Part shown: positions 47,931-61,561 of the stretch, piece after piece | Position numbering within the stretch: position 1 is the first letter of the stretch | How the letters are laid out: each line of letters begins with the position of its first letter | Origin: Piper betle | Lineage: Eukaryota; Streptophyta; Magnoliopsida; Piperales; Piperaceae | Assembly (NCBI GenBank): GCA_033002965.1 | Contig: JAURVB010003404.1 | Location: forward strand, 26,511-90,510 | Direction of reading: 5' to 3' | Length of the DNA stretch: 64,000 bases | Made by a program: the position numbers and the translations under genes | Notes under the pieces: model-generated | The model's database searches: none | Told to the model about the DNA's origin: nothing | The model's input: the letters and a program-made list of their open reading frames with translations, nothing else

Positions 47931-48705
47931 AGATGCATGCTACTGTTTATATACAAGAGTCTCTCCTCCCGATTTTGATGTTGGGGAAGGCGTCAAATAC
48001 AGAGTCTCTCCTTGCTCTTTCTAACTCAAATTAAGAATCTTCATAATCTAAATTTAAGCATTTATACTCTTATTAATACATGATTAGACTAAAATTGTAT
48101 AAGCCCATAACAAAATCATGTTATCTATTTATTCAAGCTAGCTAAATCAAAAATTTCAGAAAAAAATGAACCTTTTAATTTAATTTAATCGATTAATTAC
48201 TAGAGGAATAGGCAACTCCCCGATTCGTACAAGAAAAAGGAAATTTACCCTGCTGTCTCGGCCCCGCTTAAGCACAATTACTGGACCGAGTTAGACGTTA
48301 ATAATTAATAAAAAAAAACATCCGTTATTAAATCAACCATTGATTTCTTTTAATTCTACCTCCCTCCTGTCAAAGAAAATTAAAACTGGCCGTAACTGCA
48401 TATATTTTCTTCAATTTGTTAGGGCAAACCTTAGCTCTTATAAACTTTTGGATGATACAAAAAAATTGATATTTACATATACACCTTCAATATACAACAG
48501 ACTGAATTTCTATCAAATCTAAAGCCTTGAATTGAAATGAATATTGCGTGTAAGAAAATGAAAAAACAAGGTAGAGATGTAAAAGGAAAGGAATAACAAG
48601 ATTACAACTACTAATAAACCTGGCAAAGATGACATTTGAAGACAACGGCAAAAAAGTCGGGAAGGCGTGTGATAGAATATCATTGATTGATTTAACCAAT
48701 GATAT
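47931..48705. other. AT-rich spacer and 3' flank of EDR2
   Basis: Non-coding; GAGTCTCTCCT occurs twice (47957 and 48002). The last few hundred bases probably contain the EDR2 3' UTR. Confidence 0.4.
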
Positions 48706-51700
48706 TCAGTTCAAATCATCAAGTTTCGGATCAATTGCCGATGAGAGTTGAACATGTGATACACGAACAGCACCAATAAGCCGCTCAGGAAGCTCATCAT
48801 AACTGTTTGCCTGCATCAACATTAAAACCTCTACTTAATTTGAGAGAATACTATCACATAAGATAATGAAATGGACCTCTGACATCCAATTTTAAAAATA
48901 AAAAGATAAAATTAAGCAAATAAAAGATTTTTAGACGTCCAAATATACACAAGCTCAAGGTTTTTAAATTTCTAAACCCGTAACATTAGCTTATCAAGTC
49001 CTTTTCTCCATTCTAAGTCTCCGGAACAAATGTTTTACATAACAAACTCATCAAGAAACCAATTTCTAACTCCATCTCAGTATCATTCATCTCCCTTTAA
49101 TTTAATTCCAAAGAAAAAGGCTTACTGATCTTTTTGTTGATTTCTTTACAATCATATTCTATAATTATACGACAATGTTCGCCCATAATAATATTTATTA
49201 TATAACTTTAGTTAAAATAAGCCCTGGTGAAGAAAAGTTAATGCAAATATAGAGAAAGGCAGAAGATAATAACATGATAGCTTTCATATGGATAAGAATG
49301 ACTTCAACAAATAAGGAAAGGTGTCATCTGCTTGCACTCAGGTGACATTTTACAATAGTTAAGATATGTAATCTGCCTACACACACACCTGAACAAGAAA
49401 AGCCATGTCAACCACAAGTGTTGTGATTACCCCACAAACAAGTCCCAGAACCCCGTTAGCAACTGTAGAAGATCCAATATCAACATCAATCTGCACCATA
49501 AATTTCCATTAACCCATGCAAATATTTTCTTTCATATGTAAATGGAATTTAATCATGCATATGAATGCTTTTCTTACTTCCAAGTAATCTTTCCCCCGTA
49601 TGTAGTTACAATCAACAGCCTTGCCTAATAAACAAGGTGTACTTCCTACACTTTGGCGTACAATCCAAGAACCCTGTGCAATGAATTGTGGAGTAAGAAT
49701 CAATATGCAAGGTAAACTAAGCTACACACACGTGCAATGAATTGTGAAGCATCAATATTGCACTTCGCAAGAACTCTGATGTAGAAAAGACCTTCGGAAC
49801 AGATGGTATGAGTTTCAGTCTACTGTTCCGGAACTCATCATCTCCCTCAACAAAGCGCTGCAATAGTGATCCAGGAACAAGCTGTTGTGTCACAAAGTAG
49901 AAGACCATACTGTAAAGAGTTGATCCTGGAACCTGCACCATTCATTGGTTCCTTCATGTTTCTGAGGTCATAAATTCAACCCTCAATAAATTTCACAATG
50001 GTCATGCCTAAATAACATTAAAAGAACCAATCAACTAGAGAGGAAAGATATTGAAAAGTTTTTATCAAACCATAGAAGATGTAAAATGGCCAGAAAGAAA
50101 AATCTTCTAGACGAAAAGACTTGCCTGAAGATTTATAACCAATGAGAACATTCCCTTCTGTGAAGCTACCTGTAGCATTGGCCAATATTATCATATATTC
50201 AGAAATATAACAAAATTAGGATGGTGTTTAATCAATATGAATTATGAACGACAAGGCAAAAAAATGATATCGCTACTACAAATCACATAAAAGAACAAAA
50301 TTACTGCTATTCCATATCTATAACAATAGTACAACTTACTTGCGCTGCACAGCCCTGCCGTCTTGTGACATGGTCCATTCGCTTTGTGCCTTTGAACCAA
50401 TCAACTGCAACAAGATGCATAAGGGGCTTTCCGGCAGGAATCTAAATTATAGCAGAAGATAGGTTATTATTACAAACTTATTAATTGATTCGAAGTATCA
50501 TATAAGAAACAACCACCTTTGATTTGTCATAAATGAAGTGTTTGCTTCGAACTCTAAAATTGTTTCCTTCAGATATTTTCCAACAATTACGAGCATTATC
50601 ATGATCATCTCGTTTTAGATTGCCAGAAAATTGGGTCAAATCAATTTTCTCGTCAGGCTCCTCTTCTATAGCAACTATTCGTTTGCTCTCATGGCCCACC
50701 TTGGATGTCTCCATCTACATGGCAATAATGAGAACTTCAATAAAGGAATATGAGACAAAACAAACAAAAAGATAACCGTGAGAGCAGACCTCTTGGTCAG
50801 GCTCGGCAATCTGAAATTCATCATCCTCATCAGAATCGTCATCCACTAATATGGAGTTTCTACCAGCGGTGTTTGCTTCATCCGTTAATGAGGGGGCTGA
50901 CCAAAAGACTCTTGAAATTTTTTGTTTTTTCTAGACGAAACAAATGTGGAAGTCATGTTCAGCATCACGGGTATTCTAGGAGCTACATGTCTTCCATCAG
51001 TCTGAGCAAACCAGTCACGTAACCCTGATATCAATTTGAAAAGAAAATTGGATGATAACTTCAATTAGAAAGGTTTCCCCCTACACAATAACACTCCGGG
51101 GATGAGAAGACATAACATTCTATTAAAGTGTACCAGCGACACCATTGAGCATTTGGAGTAGACAGTGTTGCTGAAATGATGGAAAATAACCAACACCCCA
51201 TCCTTTCAAATCAATTTGCATGAGATGCTGAACTTGTGTTCTAGGCCTCCCATTTCTATGTTTCAATGGAGATATATTGAATCCCCCACCTATAGTATAC
51301 AAAAAATAATGAACTTCACTGAAAAGATTGACAAAAAGTGATACAATCAATTTTAAGTACAAAGATGAAATGAGGGAGACAGTACTCTTAATTAAATTTC
51401 CAAGAAATTGCTTACAGATAAGATAAGAAGCTAAGCACAATACATTGAATTGGTCAATGATGTTGTTAAAGTAAATATCAAGTGGCTCCCTTCTGATGAC
51501 AAACAATATTCTATTTTGAAGATATGGTGGCTTTTATATGCCTGCTTTTTCCAAGAAAGGGGCTGCAAGGAATGGTTTTGGTAATTTCCTAATTATATTA
51601 GAAGTGCCTAGTTTGAAAGTTTCTGGTTACATTAGAAGTTGTTTCCTATTCTTATTTAGAGTCCATGTTAGCAACAAGAATAAGGAGTTGCCTAATTTAT

Positions 51701-54700
51701 TTTTCTTAGTTTATTTTAGTTGAATCTAGTTCTATTAGGAAAGATCCTTATATCGTTAGAACCTTATTTAGTTTTCCTCTCATCAGTGATTTCAGATTTT
51801 ATTAGTATTTATACTCCTGCTTGAACCAGGAACAAGTCTTTATAAATATGTATATTGCCTACAACATAGACAGATCATGACTTGAAGCAAGAAAGTTATT
51901 TTACTTTTTGGTTCCATGGTTGTTAGCGTTTATCTTATTTTCTATTAAACTTTGTCGTTGAAATTGAGAAAAACCCCTTGAAATCTTAAACTTCGTCGTT
52001 GAAGTTTAGTTCCATGCATTATTCCAGATTGCAGGTTACATCAATTGGGAGAAGTGGTTGGACCATGTAAAATTTACATGGTGTCAAAGCTAAAAGGCAG
52101 GGGTTCAAATCTCGTTGGCGATATATACCCGAAGAAATATTAATTTGTCCCCAATGTTGCACCCAATGGACTGTTTGCCCCGTGTTTGTCCATGTGCTAA
52201 GCTTTAAAAATTAGCTTGCACGTGAGAAGAATATTAAAGTAAATATTAACTAGTTACCTTTCCCAACGACTTTATTTTTTGGGATATGTGGTTAAGGCCA
52301 TCTAAAATTTACAGATGCCAACCAGTTTTATATTACAAGCATGCCAAAAATTACGAATGTAAACCATGCAATTTCCAAGTAGTACTAAGAAATATAATTC
52401 CAAACCTTACGGCAAACAACACTAAGGTAATAATAACCTATAAAAAACTCAAAAAACAGACACAGTAATTTCCTAATATGATGAGTAGGACCCAATCAGC
52501 ATAAGTTAAACCATGAACTTAAAATCAAAAGGCTAAACAAACAAGTCATGAATAGAATGATAATTTCCTGAAGAAGGCTACTAAATTGCAATGATTTCTC
52601 AGCATTATTAATTTCTCAACATAATTCAAATGAAGATATAAGAAGTACTCTCAATGTGAGCTCTAACAAAGCCACGCTGTGGGGCACAGTTTGGATGGTC
52701 CCTTGAACGAAACAATACAACTGTAAAAAGAACAACAAAATCTAGTTTTAGTAGCAGATGTCAATATGAACATAAGCTGATGAAGTTTAAATACAAACCA
52801 TAGCTTCCATCATCATTGCGGCGCCAGTATCGCACATAACAAAGATCTCGGGGCCACACAAAACTGCATAAGCAACTAAATATGATTACTTGTTATTGAG
52901 TTCTTAATTAAAAGCATTGAGAGTTTAACTTAGCATCAATTTTTCAACCAATTCCAAGAAAAGTAAGCATAATTTCTAATTTCAAGACAAAAGAAAATGC
53001 AATGTATCCACAAAATCATTACATAGGGAACCAGTCCAATTGCAGCCTGTGATACAATATTGCAGTATGGCCATCAACCTCCTCAACCAAACTACCATAC
53101 TGGAAGCTGCAATCCCATCTGCAAAACCAAATAACAAGTACCCGAGTTATCATAGAGTATATGCAACGAAGTAATAAAAGAGAAAAGCTGATAAAAATAT
53201 TATTCTAAAAGGAAAACCAAATACAAGGATGATAATCTTCAATTTTGGCAAGAATTTAGATGGCTAAGAATGGCAGACATACTAATATCACACTCTTCAT
53301 CACACCGTTTTGGCATTTAATCATGAAAATGTCCAAACATACGATGAAGACTTTAATGTAATAACCATAACCAAACTTGCAAAGAATCCCTTAATGGAAC
53401 TGTACAAGCGGGGAACGAAGAATGAATAGCCCTTAATGGAACAACAAACAACTCAGTTTAAAATCCCCACATCAGGCCCAAGAAGGATAATTTTAAAACA
53501 GCACTAAACATGACGAACCCATTTATTATAGTCCTATATTTGCAGTCTGAAAATTTTAAATTTCTCTAAGATTCATTTAAATCTCTTTTCCGCTGTTCAT
53601 AGCAAAACTAGGGTCCAATATGGCGAATCTTCCAGTTGCGTAATTCCAATTTATCTTCTCTGAATTTCTGAACAATGAATGGCTATCTTAAGTTGCTGCC
53701 AAAACTCATATAATCCGATACCATGCTAAGCTTTTAATAGAAGCAAAGCCAAAAACAGCGAATTTCAAAGAGGACATCCTATACTTGTAAAAACTAGAAA
53801 GCTCCCTTTCATAAAAATTACATAAATTTCTAATAGTCACCACATGATCAAAGCAAATATGTGAAAGTCTTTAACACCACAACAATGTAAAACGTCATTA
53901 AAAAGAAAGAGAAAGCGACACACAATCAACATCTGCGTAAGAACCAGCACCGCATATGGAAGCACAAAAGGAACACAATTTGACCATTTTAATGAAGAAC
54001 ATAAATTGTAAGTGAAATAAGTAAAATTTCATGTACTTCATGAAATGAAAATTCAGATTCAATAAGAGTTCCTCAACACAAAATCTGAATAATGCATAGA
54101 TGATCATCAAATTACCTATATTAATTGAACACATGAGTAAAATTAGCCATATAACCAGTGAGACAGGTATTGCAGAGAATAAACTCACTCAAACCGTGTT
54201 CCATCCATGCCCATAACAAGCTGGAAAATTGCTTCACAAGAAGCCTCCACCACCCCAACTGCCTTCATAGCTCTACTAAAGCTTCTTGGCTGCAACAGCA
54301 CATCAATGTTTACAAGAATAGGTCTTACAAATAAGCAAACAATAAAATTAATGTGAAAGAGTTTCCATGAAAAAATGAGTTACTTACAAGGTAATCAACT
54401 TCAAGAAGCTCCTCAAATATTCTAAGGCCTGAAAGTTTACATCCCAAATAAATAAACAAAAGTTAGATGTAAAAGAAATATAAAAAAACAGCTATCATTT
54501 TGAAGAATAGAAAAACTTGCCATTTTGACACCGAACCAAACGCCAATTCTTTCGTGAGAAAGCTTGATCATTATTGCCATGATTTGACAACCCGGTGTCA
54601 GAGTCACGAGTCCAGTCAAGCATTGACTCAGGTGGCCCTACAAGTGCATGGAGTTTGATATCAATGTTGTATTCAAACAAACATGGCCAAAGTTTATACC

Positions 54701-57700
54701 ATGGGAATAATTAGTAACCATTTCCAATTGTTGTTCTTCTAAGTAATGTTGGATGGCTGCTATCCTCTTCGTCATCTTCCGGAGCACTACACCTACAATT
54801 AATCAAAGGGGTCAAGCTGTCACAAGCAGGCTTAGCCGCAACTTAGTAATGAATAAACTGAATCAGTAAAAAAAGATCAAAGAAAAGCTAACATGCTAGG
54901 TTTGACTGTGTACAAATAACCCTCGTGCCCAGTATTTATTAAAACGACTATCTACCACCAACAAAGTTTATTGCACAACCAGCGATGATACAAGAGCTAA
55001 TGAAGAGAAATTTTTTATATTAGGATACAGATGTCATTCCCGTTACAAACCTTCACCCAAAACCAATAGAAATGTAAAATTTGAACTTACAATGCCTCAC
55101 ATGATCAAGTCACACATCATCTATATAATATAAAAGGACCATTTCAAACAAACACAAAGAAGAAATTGACCACCTCTCTCTCAGGATCCATCATCCAGCC
55201 ACCTAAAAAAGTAGTGATACAATGCATTGATAAATCCATGTTCCTTGACGTTCATTTTGATGTCACCCACATTTATGCAACATTCACTTTCATTGCCTCC
55301 TATATTTTTACTAACTGAATATGACCAGAGACTCTACTTTTAACTTTTGGAGAAACACTCCTCCAAGCATATTTCAAAAAAGGTGAGAAGAATTAAAACG
55401 TTTACACATGCTCTCTCAAAACTGCATAGACATACAGCCAAACAATTTCCAAACTTTCAAAATGAAATGAATGACACAATAAATTACACCCATCCATTGC
55501 AATGCATACATCTGAGACAGTAAAACCAGTATGTGAACAAAGACTACTTATTATAAATGGTAAAACTTCACTTTGCAAGCTACAGATGATAAAGATAGTA
55601 TTGTATCTGATCACTTACTGACTTTCATGATCAGAGGAGGAAGCATTCCCTCCATTATCAAGACCAGATTTATACTCAAAAGAAGTGTAGGATCTGTTCC
55701 CATTACCAATCAATGACTCTTGGTACTGCAACAAAAGCTACCTTATTAAACATACAAAGAAAACCAATTTGAATAAATAGGGCAAGATCCTTTTAATTAA
55801 TGTAATAATGACATTCACTGGCAAGAAAAATTTTACATCCGTTCCTTAAATACTTCTATGCTTTTGAAGATTCTTGAACCAATTTAGGTTTTAAAGAACC
55901 AAATACGTGTATGTCTTTCATTGAGTAAAATCAGATGAGAAAAACTATCAAAAAAGAACATATGTAAATATTTCAAAAACTAAATAACCTGATCTATAAC
56001 AAACTCAATCTTTTCTTTCCATGTCAAGGCGTCCTGAATATTAAAGGCAGCCATCTGAAATAACAAAAATATAAAACACATGCGTAGCTTGTTAAGGACA
56101 CCACAAAAAAAGAAGCAACAATAATTTAATATTTGTACTTCAAATATCTTATATATTATGTAAAGTAAAATATACAATAGGTTATTATGCAGTTCTTTTT
56201 AAATCATTTTTTTGCATCAAAATATGCCTCAAACAGACCTTGGATACTTTGCTTCCAATGTTGCACAACTTTTTAAAATTTTGATACTCAATGAAACATT
56301 ATTTACCTAGTTTTACCAGCATGGTTAGACTATGTCAGAGAAAATGTTAATAGGGTTAGAGAAGTACAAGAATAGAGTCATTTTAGAAGGAATGAAGAAG
56401 CCACATAGTTTAGACAAACTAAATCTTTATGTGTTCTACATGTAACTCAAACCAATATAATCTCATTTTGCAAAGTTGAGGCTAGTTGTCCTGACCTACA
56501 CGATAGCTATATATTAGTGTTTGCTTCCTCGATAATCAATCAACAATGTCAACAGAGTAGCAAATCAATGAAGTTGATTTTCTTGAAGCCTGATTAGAAA
56601 ACACAAAAAACCTGATCAAACAAGAGAGGTTTTACATACCGTGATTCGATGGTACTTTTCCTTCTTGTTGTAAACAGACAGTTCATAGACCATCTGGAGA
56701 AGAAGAGCAAGACCCAAGTTATAAAGAGAATAAATACTAGACGCTTGTTTATTGATCTCTGCACAGCCTCAAAGAATAACAATCAAGAAAAAGTATTCAC
56801 ATCAAAATTTTAGATTAACAACCAGCTCAATCATTAGTTTTCTATTGCACCAGGTATAAGATCAAGTTTTCTTTGAATTTAATGATGGATTTTCTAAGAT
56901 ATTTCATCATTATATTCCAATTTTGTTATTGGATAGATAAGAGACAAAATATTTCTTTTGAATCCAAGGTAAGAGTGCATCTTCCAAAGAATTAAACGTC
57001 TGTATAGCTCGAAAAAAGACAAACAAGCAAAAGGAGAAGGATTCCTTATATGGAATTCAGATTTCCTCTGTCAATGATGAAACCACTCTCAACATTTAGG
57101 TGAACCTCATTACTTTTTTTCTATCTATTGAGAAGAACTCAGCCAACAGTAAAAAGATGGCAGAAAAAATCAATGATCAAACTAGAAACCTATGAACTAA
57201 TAGAAAAAACCAGTATTTATTCTTCATTGTCAAAAAAGAAAAGGAAGCACTTGACAGCTTTACCCTAACAAGTGAGACGCAACATATTTTAAAAGCTGTT
57301 TAACACTGAAAGATAACAATCAATATTTTTCTCAGAATTAAACTCATAAACTAAAATCTCAGTGAACGTTCAAATCCTACACTTCCTGGTATTCAAGACC
57401 AAAATTAAAATCTGCATGCTCCAATGCAACAGAATCATTGACGCAGAAAAAATTTTGTGAAATCAAAGTTCAAACTCACATGCCCATGGTGAGTCTTCAA
57501 TCCCCGATCTTCAACTCTACAGTTTCCGTCAATAAGGATGGTCTTTATAGGAACCTTCAAACAGCAACACAACCTGATTCTTAACAAATATTGCATAATA
57601 TTGATTTAAATAACAAATTGGAAGCTCAAAACTACATCATACACCAAATTTGCAAAAAATTAACGATTAGTTGCCCATTTTTCATCTAAATAGATACATG

Positions 57701-58060
57701 ATTAACAGAAACAAAAAATTAAAAACCCCAAATCACAACATAATATTGGGAAACTCATTCGAACACCAGAACAAAAGTTCAAGTTTACATCGTACCCCAA
57801 TTTTGAAGGGGAAAAATCCATTAATTTCACATTTTTTTCATCTGAGATAGATAGATAACAGGAAAAAACGAAAAATCTAAAACCCCTGAACCACAAAAGA
57901 ACAAGACGAAGAGGCTACACACCACATTATCCAGCGGCTTCTTCTTGTAATACGCGAGAAGACGGTTCTCAAGAACAAAGTACCGCATGTGAATAAAGGA
58001 GCGCCCGATCTTCCTCCTCCCATAGCGAACCATCCATCCCTCATGCAAGGTCTTCGACAT
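48706..58060 (-). CDS. EDR2: EDR2 (ENHANCED DISEASE RESISTANCE 2): PH, START and EDR2-C domains, 21 coding exons
   Basis: Exons: 58060-57926, 57554-57480, 56693-56640, 56054-55989, 55725-55619, 54792-54719, 54637-54521, 54428-54388, 54289-54189, 53118-53023, 52863-52799, 52720-52649, 51289-51134, 51024-50790, 50714-50517, 50441-50340, 50169-50125, 49932-49792, 49673-49578, 49490-49389, 48810-48706; 727 residues (Arabidopsis EDR2 has 718). EDR2 is a lipid-binding negative regulator of salicylate-linked powdery-mildew defence and cell death. Domains: PH about 1-112 (MSKTLHEGWMVRYGRRKIGR), START about 170-390 (DWTRDSD, MGMDGTRFEWDCSFQYGSLV, WFPIFVWPRDLCYVRYWRRN, GRPRTQVQHLMQIDLKGWG), EDR2 C-terminal/DUF1336 about 485-720 (FSGNLKRDD, NCWKISEGNNFRVR, GDDEFRNSRLKLIPSVPKGS). 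Two introns have GC donors. Exon 14 has a one-base loss at 50892-50896 that breaks the frame. Confidence 0.96.
51510..52265. mobile_element. Candidate retroelement insertion in EDR2 intron 12
   Basis: 51530-52050 resembles a plant copia-type LTR (TATTTATACTCCTGC and TCTTTATAAATATGTATATTGC promoter-like segment). It is followed by ACATGGTGTCAAAGC and GGGGTTCAAATCTCG, the latter close to a tRNA B box or to a diverged primer-site region, then TTAGCTTGCACGTGAG. This could be an LTR with a short internal remnant, or a SINE. Neither terminus nor duplication was resolved. Confidence 0.4.
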
Positions 58061-58400
58061 CGCCAGAGTCGCCACTCACCCCTTCCAAAACCCCCCAAAC
58101 CCGCCCACACCTTCCAACACCGACAATCAATCGCCGGCGCCAATCCCCTAAAACAAGATACCTAAAAAACGGGCGAATCACAATCAATAATCCGGAAATT
58201 CGAAACGAGACAAAGATCGGGAGGGACTCGAGCTTGTTGACAAAGGCGAAAAGAACTCACCAGAGGCGAAGACCGGGCCGGCGGCGGTGGTCGGCGGTGG
58301 GCGGCAGTGGACGGCGGTTGGTGGCGGTGGCGGTGGCGGTGGCGGTAGAGGTTGGGAAGGAGGGGAGTGAGGACTCATGGCGACGGGGAAGAAGAAGGTG
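58061..58400 (-). promoter_or_regulatory. EDR2 5' UTR with intron and short upstream frame
   Basis: On the minus strand CTCTG|GTGAGTTC (near 58262) and a ttgttttag|GGGATTGG acceptor (about 58150) suggest a 5' UTR intron. The upstream exon is GC-rich with a GGCGGT repeat (58270-58350). An AUG at 58378 opens a 64-codon frame starting MSPHSPPSQPLPPPPPPPPP, which could act as an upstream open reading frame if transcribed. Confidence 0.45.
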
Positions 58401-59572
58401 GGTTGGGTTAATTGACAGATCTGGGTCGGTTAGATAATTTTTAGTTCGATTTGGCTTAATAATATTTATTCCATTTGACCCGACCACCTTCAACTCGATA
58501 AAAATTAAATTTATTTAAATAAATAATAAGCACTTGATTGGCTTTAGGGTTTTGAATTTGATCCAAAATACTCGATTAAGCACTTTGATTAGGCTAATAT
58601 TGTTTAGATAGAAGGTTAGACTTGAATTCGGTTTGAAGCTTGATATTGTATAATGATTAAAATATAAGAAAAATTTTATTAGATTTTTCTAAAAGGGTGT
58701 GATAAAAAAATATAAAAGATAAATATTTGTGACAAGTGGGATAAGAGTACAAAACTTTAATGTGGTGCTTAATATTTTGTGAAAATTATGATGAGTTGAG
58801 ATATTATTCTAATTTGATCTTAAAATGAGTTTTTGTGTAAATCATGTTGACGGGGTATGGGTAAGTAAAAATTAAGTTGGCCCGTGACATAAATGCTATT
58901 CAAATTGGATGCCCCTTACATCTTTCTCGTGATATAGAAAATTTTAACTTAATAAAAATCATCGTGATATATATGACCTAATTTCACCTAAATATTATCC
59001 GCATAAAAATATTTTTATATGATATACATCTATTTGTTTTTGAAAATATATAAATAGTAATGAAAAGATGAACCTTTATACATGAAAATACAAATGTAAT
59101 ATGTAACTATTTTATTTCAAAGTGTAATATTATTATAATTTAAACTTCTTTAAATGAGTTTCATTGCAAATTTTATTTAAAATGAATTGTTATAAATATT
59201 CAAAAACACAAGCAATCTTGAACAAAAAAGGCTTAACTCGAGCTTAAAAACAAATAAAAAAATATGCAAATAAAAATTTGACTCACCACTATTTAGAAAG
59301 AAAAATAAATTTTATAATAATTATTTAAAATAATAATATCAAGTATAATATTGTCATAAATAAATTATTTTAATTCAAAGAGTAACTATGCATCGTCATA
59401 AAATAAAAACTTAATTAGACTATGTTTTTACATCTATATTATGTTTTCAGATTTATGCATTTATATAGTATATAAATTAATTATACTATATATTAGTATT
59501 TACACATTGACATATTATCAAAATTATTTTTCTATAACATTTGTCATTTATTATAATTAAATATTTATAGTA

Positions 59573-59610
<38 letters not shown>

Positions 59611-61190
59611 TTGTGTTAACTAGTGATTAAATGGTTATAAATCTAAAATTCAAATTAGAGTTAATTAAACTTAAAAATTAAGTTAATGGCAATACAATAT
59701 TTTAAATTATTTTTTACCTTTTTAAATAAATATATTCATCTACAGTTAAAGAAAACTAAGATTGATTTTAAATATAAATAAAAGTAATGTCAATCATATC
59801 ATTCATTTATGCCTTATATTTTTTTAAAAATAAATATGTTCGTCTACGGTTTAAAATAATAAATTTTAGATAGTAATGAAACAAATGTCAACTGTATCAT
59901 TCATTTGATATCTTTTATTAACTCTTATTTTATTGACTTTATCTTAGTACGAGAGTTCTGATCTAAAAAAATTATCAACATTCACGTAAAAAAAGTCAAC
60001 ACTTACTCTTACTTTTAATTACGTGTTCAATTAAACCCTATGGCTTTATCCCTTCTCTCGTTAAGGACAAAGATTAACTGTGTTATAAAAATTATAATAT
60101 TTTTTATATAATAAAATTACAATATTTTAATAAATTATTTTTTCTAAATAAAAATGACTATAACCTGATATCTAAATGTCGTTTCTTTTCAATATTCATT
60201 TTTAGACAAGAATACGTTGTCATAAGGGCATAATTATTAGTGAAGATTTTTTTGTTGTTACATAATCGTACATAGGATTGGGCTGATGATTTTGTTATCT
60301 TGTTGATTGGTTATACTATATTAGGCAGGACATGAAAAATTAAATTATTGTATTTCAAAGTCCATATATACCGAATTAAGTACGTACTAATTATCAAAAT
60401 ACAACACTAATAATTAATAGATAGGTACGAGGTACGGCTCTAGTGATCACCAATTACAAAGAAGAGCCAGTCTTTTCATCACGTAGATTTTGGTTTAAGT
60501 AGGACATTAAGAAACCATAAACATAACTATATCGCCTATAATTAATATATATGTGGAGCCATGCCGAATACCTAAATCCATTATTTTAAAAATAAAATAT
60601 TTTCTATCATTCAAAAAATAAAATTTAAAAAGATATACTGTCCCTTCTAGATCTCATCTGCCTTCGCCTTGATGCATGGTTTGTTGCAATTGGGCGAGCC
60701 CATGCAATTAATCCCTTGTTTTGTGTCTATACCGCTTCTTCTAAGATGGGCTAGTTAAGCACGCATAGTCATAATAAAGAATTTTTGTATCTAAGATCTT
60801 CTTCACCCTCTTTTATCTCAAAAAATTAGATTGTAAAAAAAAAGAGAGAGAATATCAACGCATTAGGGAATAAACCATTGATCTCCTTCAATAAATCTGC
60901 TAAAGAACCGAACCGCATAGTAGCTAACACGGGTAGAAAGATTGCGAGGGTAACGAAAAGACGATGTTATGACATATTTCACGACATTTGGACGATATTA
61001 ATCTGACAACCACCGTCCGTCCACCGACGTTGTTAATATGATTAACTATACATTATATGGTTGTAGAAGATAGACATAGTAATATTAAGCGTTAGTCCCT
61101 CTGTGTTTTAGCTCAACCAATAGAAAGGTTGGTAATGTACATCCATGTAGTGTTGTGCATATGTATGTACTTATATTAAGGGTGTAAATA
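58401..61190. other. AT-rich intergenic DNA with an (AT)n microsatellite
   Basis: No reading frame or recognisable gene. An AT dinucleotide run of about 30 bp is at 59577-59607. 58430-58640 (ttgacccgaccacc, gattggcttaggg) resembles decayed dispersed repeats. Nothing else could be supported. Confidence 0.55.
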
Positions 61191-61561
61191 AGACAAACCG
61201 GCTCACGAGCATTTTACGTTCGACTCAGATTTGACTTAAACTCGTGCTCGTTAATTTTGTCTTAAAAAATGTTCGGCTTGAAATAGATAATTTGTTGAAC
61301 AACAAATAAAATTTGAACTAAGAAGAGTTCGGCTCGGTTTTGCTCGAAATTCGAGTTCAATTTGTTCAAACTTGAAAAATACACGACTCGTCAATACTAT
61401 TAAAGCCACATTAAACTTATATAGTATTAGGAAAAAATTTTGATCGTATATAAGTTAAGCATGAGCCAAACACAAACATTCACTCAGTTTGAAAACATAA
61501 CAAGTTGAACACAAGTTAAACCCAAATATTAAAAATTTTGGACGAACTGCTCGACTCATAT
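61191..61561. mobile_element. hAT-like non-autonomous repeat, truncated by an LTR
   Basis: Begins AAGGGTGTAAATAAGACAAA and carries the GGCTCACGAGC, GTTCGGCTCGG, CTCGAAATTCGAGTTC and GCTCGACTCAT motifs typical of a common plant hAT-derived repeat. It stops where LTR D begins at 61562, so the 3' end is disrupted or lost. No duplication can be checked inside the window. Confidence 0.5.

Noticed and set aside
52060..52130. Functional tRNA gene suggested by GGTTCAAATCTC
   Set aside because: No A box at the right distance and no cloverleaf; better explained as part of a retroelement.
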